The notes under the pieces were generated by a model. It worked only from the letters and a program-made list of their open reading frames with translations. It searched no databases and was not told the DNA's origin. A stretch of 64,000 nucleotides of DNA, from NCBI RefSeq assembly GCF_000971235.1, contig NZ_BBMB01000012.1, forward strand, positions 1 to 64,000, in the 5' to 3' direction. Source of the DNA: Demequina subtropica (GTDB taxonomy: Bacteria; Actinomycetota; Actinomycetes; Actinomycetales; Demequinaceae). Below, piece after piece: positions 28,744 through 38,513 of this stretch (the stretch's first letter is position 1; each line of letters starts with the position of its first letter). The translations under genes and the position numbers were made by a program.

Positions 28744-28809
28744 CCAGGGAGAGCATTCAGGACGTCCGCGCGCGGATAGACTGTCGGTCTACCAGCCACG
28801 GAGGTGCGT

Positions 28810-31065
28810 GTGACGGAGACCCGTCCCTCGACCGGGACGCTCGGGCTCGGGTTCCTCCGCCGGGGGAGCCGGGAGTCGAGCGCGATCGACGGCGTGCTCG
28901 ACACGTATCGGCGCATGTACCCGCGCGGACGGACCGGCCTGATCGAGCGCGCCTACAAGGTGGCCGAGGAGGCGCACCGCGAGCAGAAGCGCAAGAGCGG
29001 CGAGCCCTACATCACGCACCCCATCGCGGTCGCCCAGATCATCGCCGACCTGGGCATGCCGGACTCGGTGATCGCCGCGGCGCTCCTCCACGACGTGGTC
29101 GAGGACACGGACTATCCGCTCGAGCGCATGGAGGCCGAGTTCGGCGGCGAGGTCGCGATGATCGTCGACGGCGTCACCAAGCTCGACAAGGTCAAGTACG
29201 GCGACGCGGCCCAGGCCGAGACGGTCCGCAAGATGGTCGTCGCGATGGCCAAGGACATCCGCGTGCTGCTGCTCAAGCTGTGCGACCGGCTGCACAACGC
29301 GCGCACGTGGAAGTACGTCGCTCCCGAGTCCGCGCGCAAGAAGGCGCAGGAGACGCTCGAGATCTACGCGCCGCTCGCGCACCGCATGGGGCTCAACGCG
29401 ATCAAGTGGGAGCTCGAGGACCTCAGCTTCCAGACGCTGTACCCGAAGATCTACCAGGAGATCGTCGACGTCGTCACCGACCGGGCGCCCGAGCGCGAGA
29501 AGTACCTCGCCCAGGTGCGGGCGGAGATCGAGAAGGACCTGCGCGGGATGCGCATCAAGGCGGAGATCACGGGCCGCCCCAAGCACTACTACTCCGTCTA
29601 CCAGAAGATGATCGTGCGGGGCCGCGACCTCAACGACATCTACGACCTCGTGGGGATCCGCATCTTGGTCGAGACGGTGCGCGACTGCTATGCGGTCCTG
29701 GGCGCGATGCATGCCCGGTACCAGCCCGTCCCGGGCCGGTTCAAGGACTACATCGCGATGCCCAAGTTCAACCTGTACCAGTCGCTGCACACCACGGTGA
29801 TCGGTCCCACGGGCAAGCCCGTCGAGCTGCAGATCCGCACGTACGACATGCACCGTCGGGCCGAGTACGGCCTCGCGGCGCATTGGCGCTACAAGGAGAA
29901 CGCGAAGACCGGCGAGCAGTCGCGCGGCAGCCAGGGCGACATGGGCTGGCTGCGTCAGATCGCCGACTGGCAGCAGGAGACGGCCGACCCGACCGAGTTC
30001 CTCGACAGCCTGCGCGGCGAGATCTCGCGGGCCGAGGTCTATGTGTTCACGCCGCGCGGCAAGCTCCTGTCGCTGCCCCAGGGCGCGACCCCCGTCGACT
30101 TCGCCTACGCGGTCCACACCGAGGTGGGCCACAAGACCATCGGCGCGAAGGTCAACGGCCGCCTGGTCCCGCTCGACTCGACGCTCGAGAACGGCGACAC
30201 GGTCGAGGTCCTCACCACGTCGGACGAGAACGCCCATCCCAAGCGGGACTGGCTCGAGTTCGTCCAGTCGACGCGCGCCAAGAACAAGATCCGCCAGTGG
30301 TTCACGCGCGAGCGGCGCGAGGAGTCGATCGAGACCGGCCGCGACATGCTCGCCCGCGCGATCCGTCGCCAGCAGCTGCCGATGCAGCGCCTGATGTCCC
30401 GGCCCACGCTCCTCGCCCTCGCGAAGGAGATGCACTACGAGGACGTCGACTCGCTCTACGCCGCCATCGGCGAGCACAAGGAGCAGGCGGCCGACGTGGT
30501 GACCCGCATGGTCGAGGCCGTGGGCGGCCAGGAGGGCGCGGACGAGGACCTCACCGAGATCACCCGTCCCGGCCTGCCCGCGCAGCGGACCCCGTCGCGC
30601 CGCGGCGATCCTGGGGTGGCGGTCCACGGGCTGACCGACGTCGTGGTCAAGCTCGCGCGCTGCTGCACCCCGGTGCCGGGGGACCCCATCCAGGGCTTCG
30701 TCACGCGCGGCTCGGGCGTCTCGGTGCATCGTGCCGACTGCGAGAACCTCGCGCAGCTCCGGGCGCAGAACGAGCGTCTCATCGACGTCGAGTGGACCGG
30801 TCACAACGCCGGGACGTTCCTGGTGCAGATCGAGGTCGAGGCGCTCGACCGCAACCGGCTGCTCTCGGACGTGACGCAGGTGCTGTCCGACCACCACGTC
30901 AACATCCTGTCCGCGAACGTGTCGACCAACCGCGAGCGGGTCGCGATGTCGAGCTTCCAGTTCGAGATGGCCGACCCCTCGCACCTCGGCGCGATCCTCA
31001 GCGCGGTGCGGCGCATCGACGGCGTCTACGACGCGCGGAGGGTCACGGGGGCCAAGCGCCCCTGA
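28810..31065 (+). CDS. rel: Bifunctional (p)ppGpp synthetase/hydrolase (RelA/SpoT homologue)
   Basis: Encodes 751 residues. The N-terminal HD hydrolase domain has HDVVEDT near residue 94. The synthetase domain has GRFKDYIAMPKFNLYQSLHTTV and VELQIRT; its RxKD signature (RFKD) is that of bifunctional actinobacterial Rel rather than E. coli RelA. TGS (VYVFTPRGKLLSLPQGATPVDFAYAVHTEVGHK), a CC-containing zinc-finger-like region (KLARCCTPVPGD) and a C-terminal ACT domain follow. GTG 28810 has GGAGG 5 nt upstream; a GTG two codons earlier overlaps that signal. Its 3' end overlaps a convergent gene by 23 bp. Confidence 0.95.
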   Translation: MTETRPSTGTLGLGFLRRGSRESSAIDGVLDTYRRMYPRGRTGLIERAYKVAEEAHREQKRKSGEPYITHPIAVAQIIADLGMPDSVIAAALLHDVVEDTDYPLERMEAEFGGEVAMIVDGVTKLDKVKYGDAAQAETVRKMVVAMAKDIRVLLLKLCDRLHNARTWKYVAPESARKKAQETLEIYAPLAHRMGLNAIKWELEDLSFQTLYPKIYQEIVDVVTDRAPEREKYLAQVRAEIEKDLRGMRIKAEITGRPKHYYSVYQKMIVRGRDLNDIYDLVGIRILVETVRDCYAVLGAMHARYQPVPGRFKDYIAMPKFNLYQSLHTTVIGPTGKPVELQIRTYDMHRRAEYGLAAHWRYKENAKTGEQSRGSQGDMGWLRQIADWQQETADPTEFLDSLRGEISRAEVYVFTPRGKLLSLPQGATPVDFAYAVHTEVGHKTIGAKVNGRLVPLDSTLENGDTVEVLTTSDENAHPKRDWLEFVQSTRAKNKIRQWFTRERREESIETGRDMLARAIRRQQLPMQRLMSRPTLLALAKEMHYEDVDSLYAAIGEHKEQAADVVTRMVEAVGGQEGADEDLTEITRPGLPAQRTPSRRGDPGVAVHGLTDVVVKLARCCTPVPGDPIQGFVTRGSGVSVHRADCENLAQLRAQNERLIDVEWTGHNAGTFLVQIEVEALDRNRLLSDVTQVLSDHHVNILSANVSTNRERVAMSSFQFEMADPSHLGAILSAVRRIDGVYDARRVTGAKRP

Positions 31066-31579
31066 GCGCCTGAACCAGGGAGACGAGCCGCACGTAGCCC
31101 GCTCCTGTGGGAGCCTCCCGCTCGAGCTCCACGAGCAGGGTGCGCGTCCGTATCCGCCCGGACGCGAGGCCGGCGCCGACAGCCCGCAGCGCCGGCTCGG
31201 GCGGCTCCCACCTCAGCGCGTCGAGGCACGCCCGCGCCGGCGCGGCCACCCGCAGCGGGCCGATGCGGACGGCGTGCGTGGCGGTGCGGCCCGAGTGGAG
31301 CTCGACCAGGCACCCGGCCGGGCGGTAGAGGCCGCGTGCCCCGACCGCATGCCAGGTGGAGGGTGGCGCCGGCAGCCATCCGTGCGTCCAGAGCGCCGCG
31401 AGCCCCGTGAGGACGGTGTGCGCGGGCACGCGGGGCGCGGCGACGATCGCGCGGAGCCCGGGGGAGTCGGGGATGTCCCGGGGGCGTGCGGTGCCGCGGA
31501 TGGCGACCGCGAGGGCGCCGTCGCGCAGCAGCCGCGCATACGCGAGCGGTCCGACATCGTCGGGGTGCACCAGGATCAC
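31043..31579 (-). CDS. Hypothetical protein, AbiEi-antitoxin-like C-terminal region
   Basis: Encodes 178 residues from a GTG without a visible Shine-Dalgarno sequence. The pattern VLTGLAALWTHGWL, then GCLVELHSGRT, RIGPLRVAAPARACLDALR and a C-terminal RIRTRTLLVELERE resembles AbiEi-type antitoxin/regulator proteins common in actinobacteria, but without the AbiEii toxin partner. No toxin gene is next to it. Its end overlaps the 3' end of rel by 23 bp on the opposite strand. The assignment is tentative. Confidence 0.5.
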   Translation of the reverse strand: MILVHPDDVGPLAYARLLRDGALAVAIRGTARPRDIPDSPGLRAIVAAPRVPAHTVLTGLAALWTHGWLPAPPSTWHAVGARGLYRPAGCLVELHSGRTATHAVRIGPLRVAAPARACLDALRWEPPEPALRAVGAGLASGRIRTRTLLVELEREAPTGAGYVRLVSLVQALRGAWPP

Positions 31580-31762
31580 CGGTCCAGGGTGCCGTGCGCC
31601 GTGCCCGACGCGCGACCGGGCTGTGGACTGCCGCCGCGCACCGCCCCGCCCCGGCTGACAGTTCCAACGGATCTCGCGGCGACACGCCCCCTCGCGACCG
31701 ATAACAGGCGCGACACGCCGGCAGGCCGGGATCAGCTCCGTTGGGAGTGTCGAGGGGGCAAG

Positions 31763-31802
31763 CACGAGCGCCCCGCCACCTTGCGGTGACGGGGCGCTCG
31801 TG
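31763..31802 (-). terminator. Terminator after the DUF349 gene
   Basis: Arms 31763-31780 and 31785-31802 pair over 18 positions with one mismatch around a TTGC tetraloop, 10 bp beyond the DUF349 stop. The 233-bp gap 31580-31812 otherwise shows no gene. Confidence 0.75.
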
Positions 31803-31812
31803 ACGGCTGCGG

Positions 31813-33327
31813 CTAGAGCGACTGGATCTGCTTGAGCCACGCCTTGCGTGCCTCGAGCGACTCCTCGAGCTTCGCGGTGCCCTTGCCCTTGGCCTTGGCC
31901 TCCGCGATCTCCGCCTCGAGCGCTTCGATGGCCGAGAGCAGCTGCGCGGCGGCGCCGGTGGCACGCGCCTCGAGCTCCGGGTTGCGCGAGTTCCACTCGG
32001 CGTCCTCGGCATCGCGCACGGCCTTCTCGACGACGCCCATGCGCTTGGTCAGGCGCGCGACGTCGGCGCGCGGCACGCGGCCGGCCGCCTCGAAGCGGTC
32101 CTGGATGGGACGCAGCGCCTGCTTGGTCGCGGCGAGGTCCTTGATCGGCAGCAGCGCCTCGGCCTCGACCACGGCGGCCTCCTTGGCCTCGACGTTGCCC
32201 GACAGGGCCTCGTCCTCGGCGTCGGCGGCGCCCCGGCGAGCCTCGAAGAAGGCATCCTGGGCGGCCTGGAACCGCTTCCACAGCGCATCGTCCACCGAGC
32301 GTCGGCCGCGACCCGCGGTGCGCCACTCGTTCATGAGATCGCGGAAGCCGCGCGCGCCGCGGTCCCAGTCCGTGGTCTGCGAGAGCTCCTCGGCACGAGC
32401 GACCAGCGTCTCCTTGCGACCCGCGACATCCGCGTTCGAACGGTCGAGCTCGGCGAAGTGGTGCTTGCGCGCCTTCTCGAAGGCGGACCTTGCGTGCGTG
32501 AACCGCGCCCACAGCGCGCGCTCGACGTCCTTGGGGATACGCGCGCCGGAGCGCTGCGCCTCCTTCCACTGGTCGAGCAGGCCGCGCAGCGTCGCGGTGT
32601 CGTTCTTCCAGTGGACCTGGTCCTCGGGCTTGGCCGCGAGGGCCTCGGCCGTGACGACGATCTCCTCGCGCGCGGCGACGGCGGCCTCGCGGGCCACGCG
32701 GCGCTCCTCCTGGATGCGCGTGCGGACGTCCTCCGCCTCGGCCTTCACGGCGGCGTAGCGCTCGACGAGCGTGTCGAGGTCGCCGACCACGCTCGGGGGA
32801 GTGAGGATCGCCTCGATCGAGGCGATCGACTCGTCGATGTCCTTGGGAGCGAGCTCCGCCGAGGCCAGGCGAGCGTGGAAGCGCTCGACGGAGGCCTCGA
32901 GCTCGAAGAACGCGTGCGCATAGGCGTGCAGCGCGTCGTCGTCGGCCGCGGGGCCTACCTCGACGCGCTCCTCGGCGACGATGACGTACGCCTTGCCCTC
33001 CTCGACGAGGCCGTGCGCGAGCGCCTCCTCGAAGCGCTCCTGGGGCACCTCGGCCGCGACGGGCACGGGCACCACCGTGTGCGTCGCCTGCTTGGCGACG
33101 GCGACGGGGGAGGGGGTCTTGAAGGAGCCGGGCTTGGGTGCGCGAGGCTTCGGGGCCTTGGCCGGCTTCACGGCGGGCGCCTCGGCCTCGGGGGCCGCTG
33201 CGGTCTCCTCCGTGGTCTCCTCGGCGGGCGCCTCGGTTGCCGGTTCTGCGGCGGGCTCGGGGGTGGGCTGGGACTCGGCCGCGGGGGCCTCGGTGTGCGG
33301 CGCCGAAGCGTCGGACGACTCGGTCAT
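31813..33327 (-). CDS. DUF349 domain-containing protein
   Basis: Encodes 504 residues. About 65 N-terminal residues are a disordered Ala/Glu/Pro/Thr stretch followed by a basic KPAKAPKPRAPKPG segment. The rest is almost entirely helical with several DUF349 repeats, each with a W..F..A..FF/FE pattern (ALWARFTHARSAFEKARKHHF, ALWKRFQAAQDAFFEARR). Long coiled coils are likely. The function of DUF349 is unknown in actinobacteria. The ATG overlaps the stop of the PPIase gene (ATGA), so the two are co-translated. Confidence 0.9.
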   Translation of the reverse strand: MTESSDASAPHTEAPAAESQPTPEPAAEPATEAPAEETTEETAAAPEAEAPAVKPAKAPKPRAPKPGSFKTPSPVAVAKQATHTVVPVPVAAEVPQERFEEALAHGLVEEGKAYVIVAEERVEVGPAADDDALHAYAHAFFELEASVERFHARLASAELAPKDIDESIASIEAILTPPSVVGDLDTLVERYAAVKAEAEDVRTRIQEERRVAREAAVAAREEIVVTAEALAAKPEDQVHWKNDTATLRGLLDQWKEAQRSGARIPKDVERALWARFTHARSAFEKARKHHFAELDRSNADVAGRKETLVARAEELSQTTDWDRGARGFRDLMNEWRTAGRGRRSVDDALWKRFQAAQDAFFEARRGAADAEDEALSGNVEAKEAAVVEAEALLPIKDLAATKQALRPIQDRFEAAGRVPRADVARLTKRMGVVEKAVRDAEDAEWNSRNPELEARATGAAAQLLSAIEALEAEIAEAKAKGKGTAKLEESLEARKAWLKQIQSL

Positions 33328-34163
33328 GAGACGGATACCTCGTTCACGATGACGGACTTGGCCGGGGTGCCATCGGTGTCCCCGGTGATGGTGCCTGCAT
33401 TGGCAACAGAGACCACCCTATCGGTCCCCGCAGTCAGATGACCGAGCACGGTGTAGCCGCCGGCCGAGTCGGACGGGATGGTGGAGTCCTCGTAGACGAT
33501 GAAGAACTGGCTTCCCATCGACTCCCCGTTGCCGCTCACGCGCGCCATGGCGATGGTGCCCGCGGGGTAGAGGTCGTCCGCCGGGGCGTTCTCGATGGGG
33601 CCGTAGCGATAGGCGGGGCCGCCCGTGCCGAGGCCGGTGGGATCGCCGCACTGCAGCACGTAGATGCCGGCGGTGGTGAGGCGGTGGCAGCTGGTGCCGT
33701 CGAAGTAGCCGTCCTCGGCGAGCTTGATGAAGCTGGCGACGGCCTGAGGTGCGGCGGCGCCGTCGAGCTCCATCACCAGGTCGCCCTGGTTGGTGCCCAT
33801 GGTGACGGTCCAGGTGCGGTCCTCGGCGTAGGACGGGTCCGGCGGCTCGGGGGAGGCGGCCCAGCCCGAGGCGATCTCGACGTCGAAGTCGTCGGCCGCG
33901 TCGCTGGAGCCGTCCGTGGACCCGGTCGAGGCAGTCGCGGTCGCGGCCGGCGTCGTGGCGGCCGCGGCACCGGTGTCCGCGTCGTCGTCCTGGAGGGCGA
34001 GCAGCAGCACCGTGAGTCCGCCGCCGAGCACGAGCGCGGCGAGCGTGATCACCGCGGTCAGGCGGATGACGTGCTGCTGACGGCGTCGCTTCGCTGCGAC
34101 GCGCTCCTCGTAGGCGTGCTGGCGCTTGGCCGCCTGGGCCTTGGCCTGCTTCTTGGTGGTCAT
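33324..34163 (-). CDS. Membrane-anchored cyclophilin-type peptidyl-prolyl isomerase
   Basis: Encodes 279 residues. A basic cytoplasmic N-terminus (about 30 residues) leads into one membrane segment (IRLTAVITLAALVLGGGLTVLLLAL), a Thr/Ala/Ser linker, then a cyclophilin domain from about residue 115. It keeps QGDLVMELDGAAAPQAVASFIKLAEDGYFDGTSCHRL and GSQFFIVYEDS, but the catalytic Arg of the usual FHR motif is replaced (CHRL follows the shorter bacterial form). It probably assists folding of exported proteins. The conserved neighbour is DUF349, downstream and overlapping; hisS is divergent. Confidence 0.88.
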   Translation of the reverse strand: MTTKKQAKAQAAKRQHAYEERVAAKRRRQQHVIRLTAVITLAALVLGGGLTVLLLALQDDDADTGAAAATTPAATATASTGSTDGSSDAADDFDVEIASGWAASPEPPDPSYAEDRTWTVTMGTNQGDLVMELDGAAAPQAVASFIKLAEDGYFDGTSCHRLTTAGIYVLQCGDPTGLGTGGPAYRYGPIENAPADDLYPAGTIAMARVSGNGESMGSQFFIVYEDSTIPSDSAGGYTVLGHLTAGTDRVVSVANAGTITGDTDGTPAKSVIVNEVSVS

Positions 34164-34196
34164 GCGTGGTTCTCCCGATCGGCGTGGTGCCAGGTC

Positions 34197-34225
34197 AGTC
34201 TAGGGCGGGCCGATGCGGAACAATG
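34197..34225 (-). promoter_or_regulatory. Promoter candidate for the PPIase-DUF349 operon
   Basis: On the minus strand CATTGT (34220-34225) and TAGACT (34197-34202) are separated by 17 bp. The predicted start lies about 25 nt before the ATG. Confidence 0.45.
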
Positions 34226-34231
34226 GCGGGC

Positions 34232-35602
34232 ATGGCACGCGTACAACCGCTCTCCGGATTCCCCGAATGGTCCCCGCAGGAACGCCTTGTCGAGGCGCAT
34301 GTGCTCGCGACCCTGCGTGAGGTCTTCGCGCTGCATGGCTTCGGCGAGATCGAGACGCGTGCCGTCGAGCCCGTCGAGCGGCTCGCGGGCGACTCGGACG
34401 CGTCGAAGGAGATCTACGCGATCGGGCGCCTCAACGCGGAGGAGGGCGGCGACCGCCGCGCCAAGGAGGCGAAGCTGGGCCTCCACTTCGACCTCACGGT
34501 GCCGTTCGCCCGCTACGTCGAGGAGAACCAGGGCCACCTGCAGTTCCCGTTCCGCCGCTGCCAGATCCAGAAGGTGTGGCGAGGGGAGCGTCCGCAGGAG
34601 GGCCGCTTCCGCGAGTTCTATCAGGCCGACATCGACGTCGTCGGGCGGGACACCCTCCCCGAGCACCTCGAGGCCGAGGTGGCGATCGTCATGGCGCGCG
34701 CCCTGCGTGCGCTGCCGCTGCCTCCCGCGCGCATGCACCTCAACAACCGCGGCCTGGTCGAGGGCTTCTACCGGGGCGTCGGCATCCTCGACATCGCCGG
34801 CGCGCTGCGCAGCGTCGACAAGCTCGACAAGATCGGCCCCGACGGCGTGCGCGAGGAGCTGCACGGCAAGGGCGTGAGCGCCGCGGCGGTCGACGCGATC
34901 CTCGAGCTCGCCGCGATCCAGACCCCGGACGGCTCGTTCGTCGACCTGGTCGAGGCGCTGTGGGACCACAGCCCGATCGTGGACGATGCGGACGAGGCCC
35001 GCGCGCAGTTCGACCGCGGCGCCCGTTCGCTCGCGGTGCTGGTCGACGCGGTCAACGCCGCCGTGCCGGAGACCGCGATCGCGGACCTGCGCATCGCGCG
35101 CGGCCTCGACTACTACACGGGCGCGGTCTACGAGACGGTGCTCGAGGGGCACGAGGACCTCGGCTCGATCTGCTCGGGCGGGCGCTACGACTCGCTCGTC
35201 GCGGGCGGCGGCTTCCCGGGCGTCGGCATGTCGATCGGCGTGAGCCGGCTGGTGAGCCGCATGCTCGGTGCCGGGATCGCGACGGCCTCGCGTTCCGTGC
35301 CCCAGGCCGTGCTCGTCGCCGTGACGGACGAGGAGCACCGCGGCGCATCGTCCGCGATCGCCGACCGCCTGCGCGCGCGTGGGATCGCGACGGAGGTCTC
35401 GCCCAACGCCGCGAAGTTCGGCAAGCAGATCCAGTACGCCGATCGCCGGGGGATCCCGTTCGTGTGGTTCCCGGGGGCGGGCGACGGCACGTCGCCCGAC
35501 GGCGAGGTCAAGGACATCCGCTCGGGCGAGCAGATCCCCGCCAACGCCGACACGTGGGCACCCCCGACCGAGGACCTGAAGCCGCGCATCGTCCGCGGCT
35601 AG
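34232..35602 (+). CDS. hisS: Histidine--tRNA ligase
   Basis: Encodes 456 residues from the ATG at 34232 (an in-frame ATG three codons earlier is possible). The class II core shows LHFDLTVPFARYV (motif 1 and ATP region), RCQIQKVWRGERPQEGRFREFYQADIDVVG (motif 2) and the histidine-specific ARGLDYYTGAVYE, with SGGRYDSLV and GVGMSIGVSRL (motif 3). The C-terminal anticodon domain ends the protein. This is the longer, divergent HisRS type found in many actinobacteria. aspS follows 57 bp downstream. Confidence 0.95.
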   Translation: MARVQPLSGFPEWSPQERLVEAHVLATLREVFALHGFGEIETRAVEPVERLAGDSDASKEIYAIGRLNAEEGGDRRAKEAKLGLHFDLTVPFARYVEENQGHLQFPFRRCQIQKVWRGERPQEGRFREFYQADIDVVGRDTLPEHLEAEVAIVMARALRALPLPPARMHLNNRGLVEGFYRGVGILDIAGALRSVDKLDKIGPDGVREELHGKGVSAAAVDAILELAAIQTPDGSFVDLVEALWDHSPIVDDADEARAQFDRGARSLAVLVDAVNAAVPETAIADLRIARGLDYYTGAVYETVLEGHEDLGSICSGGRYDSLVAGGGFPGVGMSIGVSRLVSRMLGAGIATASRSVPQAVLVAVTDEEHRGASSAIADRLRARGIATEVSPNAAKFGKQIQYADRRGIPFVWFPGAGDGTSPDGEVKDIRSGEQIPANADTWAPPTEDLKPRIVRG

Positions 35603-35659
35603 ACTGGTACCCGCTCTTCACCCAGACGCGCGCACCCTGCGCGAACGAAAGGCACAACC

Positions 35660-37429
35660 TTGCTCCGCACGCACCTTGCTGGAAACCTGCGCGCCGCCGA
35701 CGCGGGCGCGACCGTCACCCTCGCCGGGTGGGTGGGCCGTCGCCGCGATCACGGAGGCGTCGCCTTCATCGACCTGCGCGACGCGTCCGGTCTCGCGCAG
35801 ATCGTGCTGCGTGAGGACATCGCGCACGCGCTGCGCACCGAGTACGTCATCCAGGTCACCGGCGAGGTCCGGCTGCGTCCCGAGGGCTCGGCGAACCCGA
35901 ACATGGCGTCCGGCGAGATCGAGGTCGACGTCAAGGACGTCGTGATCCTCAACGAGTCCGCGCCGACGCCCTTCCCGATCGACGAGCACGTCACCGTGGG
36001 CGAGGAGGCGCGCCTCAAGCACCGCTACCTCGACCTGCGCCGCCCGCAGCCGCGCGCGAACATCGTGCTGCGCTCCGAGGTCAACAAGGCCGCCCGCCGC
36101 GTCCTCGAGCGCCACGACTTCCTCGAGATCGAGACGCCGACCCTCACGCGCTCGACCCCCGAGGGTGCCCGCGACTTCCTGGTGCCCGCGCGCCTGTCGC
36201 CCGGCTCCTGGTACGCCCTCCCGCAGTCGCCGCAGCTGTTCAAGCAGCTGCTCATGGTGTCGGGCATGGAGCGCTACTACCAGATCGCTCGCTGCTACCG
36301 CGACGAGGACTTCCGCGCGGACCGCCAGCCCGAGTTCACGCAGCTCGACATCGAGATGAGCTTCGTCGACCAGGACGACGTCATCGCGCTGGGCGAGGAG
36401 CTCGTCAAGGAGCTGTGGTCGCTCATCGGCTACGAGGTCTCGCTTCCCATCCCGCGCCTCACGTACGCGGAGGCGATGGCGCGCTTCGGCTCCGACAAGC
36501 CCGACCTGCGCTTCGGCCTCGAGCTCACGGAGCTCACCGCGTACTTCAAGGAGACGCCGTTCCGCGTGTTCCAGGCGGAGTACGTGGGCGCGGTGGTCAT
36601 GCCGGGCGGCGCCTCGCAGCCCCGCAAGGTGCTCGACGCGTGGCAGGAGTGGGCCAAGCAGCGCGGCGCCAAGGGCCTCGCGTACGTGCTGGTCCAGGAG
36701 GACGGCACGCTGGGCGGCCCCGTCGCCAAGAACCTGTCGGAGGCCGAGCTCGCGGGCCTCGCCGAGGCCGTCGGCGCGAACCCCGGCGACTGCATCTTCT
36801 TCGCGGCCGGCAAGACCGGCCCGTCGCGCGCGCTCCTCGGTGCGGCCCGCAATGAGATCGCGAAGCGCGTCGGCCTGATCGACGAGGACCGCTTCGAGTT
36901 CTGCTGGGTGGTCGACGCCCCGCTGTTCAAGCCGGTCGACGTGGACGATGACGACGTCGCCCTGGGGACCTCGGCCTGGACCGCGGTGCACCACGCGTTC
37001 ACGAGCCCCAAGCCCGAGTTCATGGTCACGTTCGACACGGACCCGGGACCGGCCACGGCCTACGCGTACGACATCGTCTGCAACGGAAACGAGATCGGCG
37101 GCGGCTCGATCCGTATCCACCGCCAGGACGTCCAGCAGCGGGTGTTCAACGTCATGGGCATCGGCGCCGAGGAGGCGCAGGAGAAGTTCGGCTTCCTGCT
37201 CGACGCGTTCCAGTTCGGCGCCCCGCCGCACGGCGGCATTGCGCTCGGCTGGGACCGCGTGACGGCGCTGCTCGCCAAGGCGGACTCCATCCGTGACGTC
37301 ATCGCCTTCCCGAAGTCGGGCGGCGGCTACGACCCGCTGACGCAGGCCCCGGCGCCCATCACCCCGGAGCAGCGCTCCGAGGCCGGCGTGGACTTCGTCC
37401 CCGAGGACGAGGAGCCGGCCGAGGCCTGA
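35660..37429 (+). CDS. aspS: Aspartate--tRNA(Asp/Asn) ligase
   Basis: Encodes 589 residues from a TTG with GAAAGG 8 nt upstream. The N-terminal OB fold has [19 protein letters not shown]; the class II core has [56 protein letters not shown] and LGWDRV, with the bacterial GAD insertion between. The His in RRRDHGG corresponds to the position that marks non-discriminating AspRS in Pseudomonas, so it may also charge tRNA-Asn for GatCAB. TAGACT at 35600-35605, across the hisS stop, may be a separate -10. Confidence 0.95.
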   Translation: MLRTHLAGNLRAADAGATVTLAGWVGRRRDHGGVAFIDLRDASGLAQIVLREDIAHALRTEYVIQVTGEVRLRPEGSANPNMASGEIEVDVKDVVILNESAPTPFPIDEHVTVGEEARLKHRYLDLRRPQPRANIVLRSEVNKAARRVLERHDFLEIETPTLTRSTPEGARDFLVPARLSPGSWYALPQSPQLFKQLLMVSGMERYYQIARCYRDEDFRADRQPEFTQLDIEMSFVDQDDVIALGEELVKELWSLIGYEVSLPIPRLTYAEAMARFGSDKPDLRFGLELTELTAYFKETPFRVFQAEYVGAVVMPGGASQPRKVLDAWQEWAKQRGAKGLAYVLVQEDGTLGGPVAKNLSEAELAGLAEAVGANPGDCIFFAAGKTGPSRALLGAARNEIAKRVGLIDEDRFEFCWVVDAPLFKPVDVDDDDVALGTSAWTAVHHAFTSPKPEFMVTFDTDPGPATAYAYDIVCNGNEIGGGSIRIHRQDVQQRVFNVMGIGAEEAQEKFGFLLDAFQFGAPPHGGIALGWDRVTALLAKADSIRDVIAFPKSGGGYDPLTQAPAPITPEQRSEAGVDFVPEDEEPAEA

Positions 37430-37450
37430 GCGCCCGCCGCATCGCGCTGA

Positions 37451-37487
37451 ACGAGGGCGGGATCCCCATGGGGGGTCCCGCCCTCGT
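37451..37487. terminator. Bidirectional terminator between aspS and the EamA gene
   Basis: Arms 37451-37467 and 37472-37487 pair over 16 bp with a single bulge, between two convergent genes. No U-tract is present. Confidence 0.65.
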
Positions 37488-37506
37488 CGTCTCGGCGCGT
37501 GCCGGC

Positions 37507-38442
37507 TCAGACCGGTGCGGCGCGCTCGGGAACGGTCGCTCCCGCCGGGACGATGCGGGACTCCGCAGGTTTGGAGGAGGGCGAGGGCCGCGACGCCCAG
37601 AGCACACCGGCTACCACGAGCACGCCGCCCGCGAGCTCGCCCCACCCAGGCGCCTCGCCGAGCGCGAGCCACGCGGTGACGATGCCGACCACCGGCACCA
37701 GCATCGAGAACGGCGCGACGGTGGAGGCCGGATACCGGGCCATGAGCCACACCCAGATGCCCGAGCCGACGAGCGTCCCGAGCAGGATCGTGTAGGCGAG
37801 CCCGAGCCACGCGGGGATCGCGGCGACGCTGAGCGAGGACAGGAGCGCGTCGCCGATCCGGGCCGGGCCCTCGACCGCGAGCGACAGCGCGAGCATGGGC
37901 AGCGGCGGCACGACCGACATCCAGAGGACCAGGTGAAGGGGCCGTTCTGCCCGCGCCTGGCGGCTCGCGAGGTTGCCGAGCGCCCAGCCGAGCGCGCCGA
38001 GCAGCACCAGCAGGAACGGCACGACGGGCGCGGATGTGCCGTAGCTGACTCCGACCGCCGCGAGCCCGGCGACCGCGACCGCGACGCCTGCGATGCGGCG
38101 CCCGCCCAGCCGCTCCCGCAGCAGGAGCGCGCCGAGCACCACCGTGAAGGGCGCCGAGGCCTGCAGCACCAGCGACGCGAGCCCGGTGGGGAAGCCCGCG
38201 TGCATGCCCAGGTACAGGAACAGGAACTGGAGCGTGCCGAACCCGAGCCCGTAGCCGAGCAGCCATCGCAGCGGCACACGGGGCCGGGGAACGAGCAGCA
38301 CGGTCGGGATCGCGATGAGCGCGAACCGCACGGCGACGAGGAGGAGCGGAGGGAACACCTCGAGCGACGCATGGATCGCGACGAAGTTCACGCCCCACAG
38401 GACGGCGACCAGGACGGCGAGCGCGACGTGGCGGATGGGCAT
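37507..38442 (-). CDS. EamA/DMT family exporter
   Basis: Encodes 311 residues. Ten membrane segments form two EamA repeats; AVLWGVNFVAIHASLEVFPPLLLVAVRF opens the first and GALGWALGNLASRQAR the second. The sequence resembles the O-acetylserine/cysteine exporter branch, but substrate cannot be decided. A short Pro/Ser-rich C-terminal tail follows. It is divergent from a LysR gene across 71 bp, the usual arrangement of a LysR regulator and its exporter target. Confidence 0.88.
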   Translation of the reverse strand: MPIRHVALAVLVAVLWGVNFVAIHASLEVFPPLLLVAVRFALIAIPTVLLVPRPRVPLRWLLGYGLGFGTLQFLFLYLGMHAGFPTGLASLVLQASAPFTVVLGALLLRERLGGRRIAGVAVAVAGLAAVGVSYGTSAPVVPFLLVLLGALGWALGNLASRQARAERPLHLVLWMSVVPPLPMLALSLAVEGPARIGDALLSSLSVAAIPAWLGLAYTILLGTLVGSGIWVWLMARYPASTVAPFSMLVPVVGIVTAWLALGEAPGWGELAGGVLVVAGVLWASRPSPSSKPAESRIVPAGATVPERAAPV

Positions 38443-38513
38443 GACGCCAGTCTGGTCCGGCGCGTCATGAAGAACCAGCGCATGCTTCTGAACCGACCGT
38501 TTAGGATGCCTAC

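Noticed and set aside
28804-28809. GTG at 28804 as start of rel
   Set aside because: It overlaps the GGAGG that is correctly spaced for the GTG at 28810.
31580-31812. Gene in the gap between the AbiEi-like gene and DUF349 gene
   Set aside because: Open frames here show no start with ribosome-binding site and no recognisable protein; only a terminator is supported.
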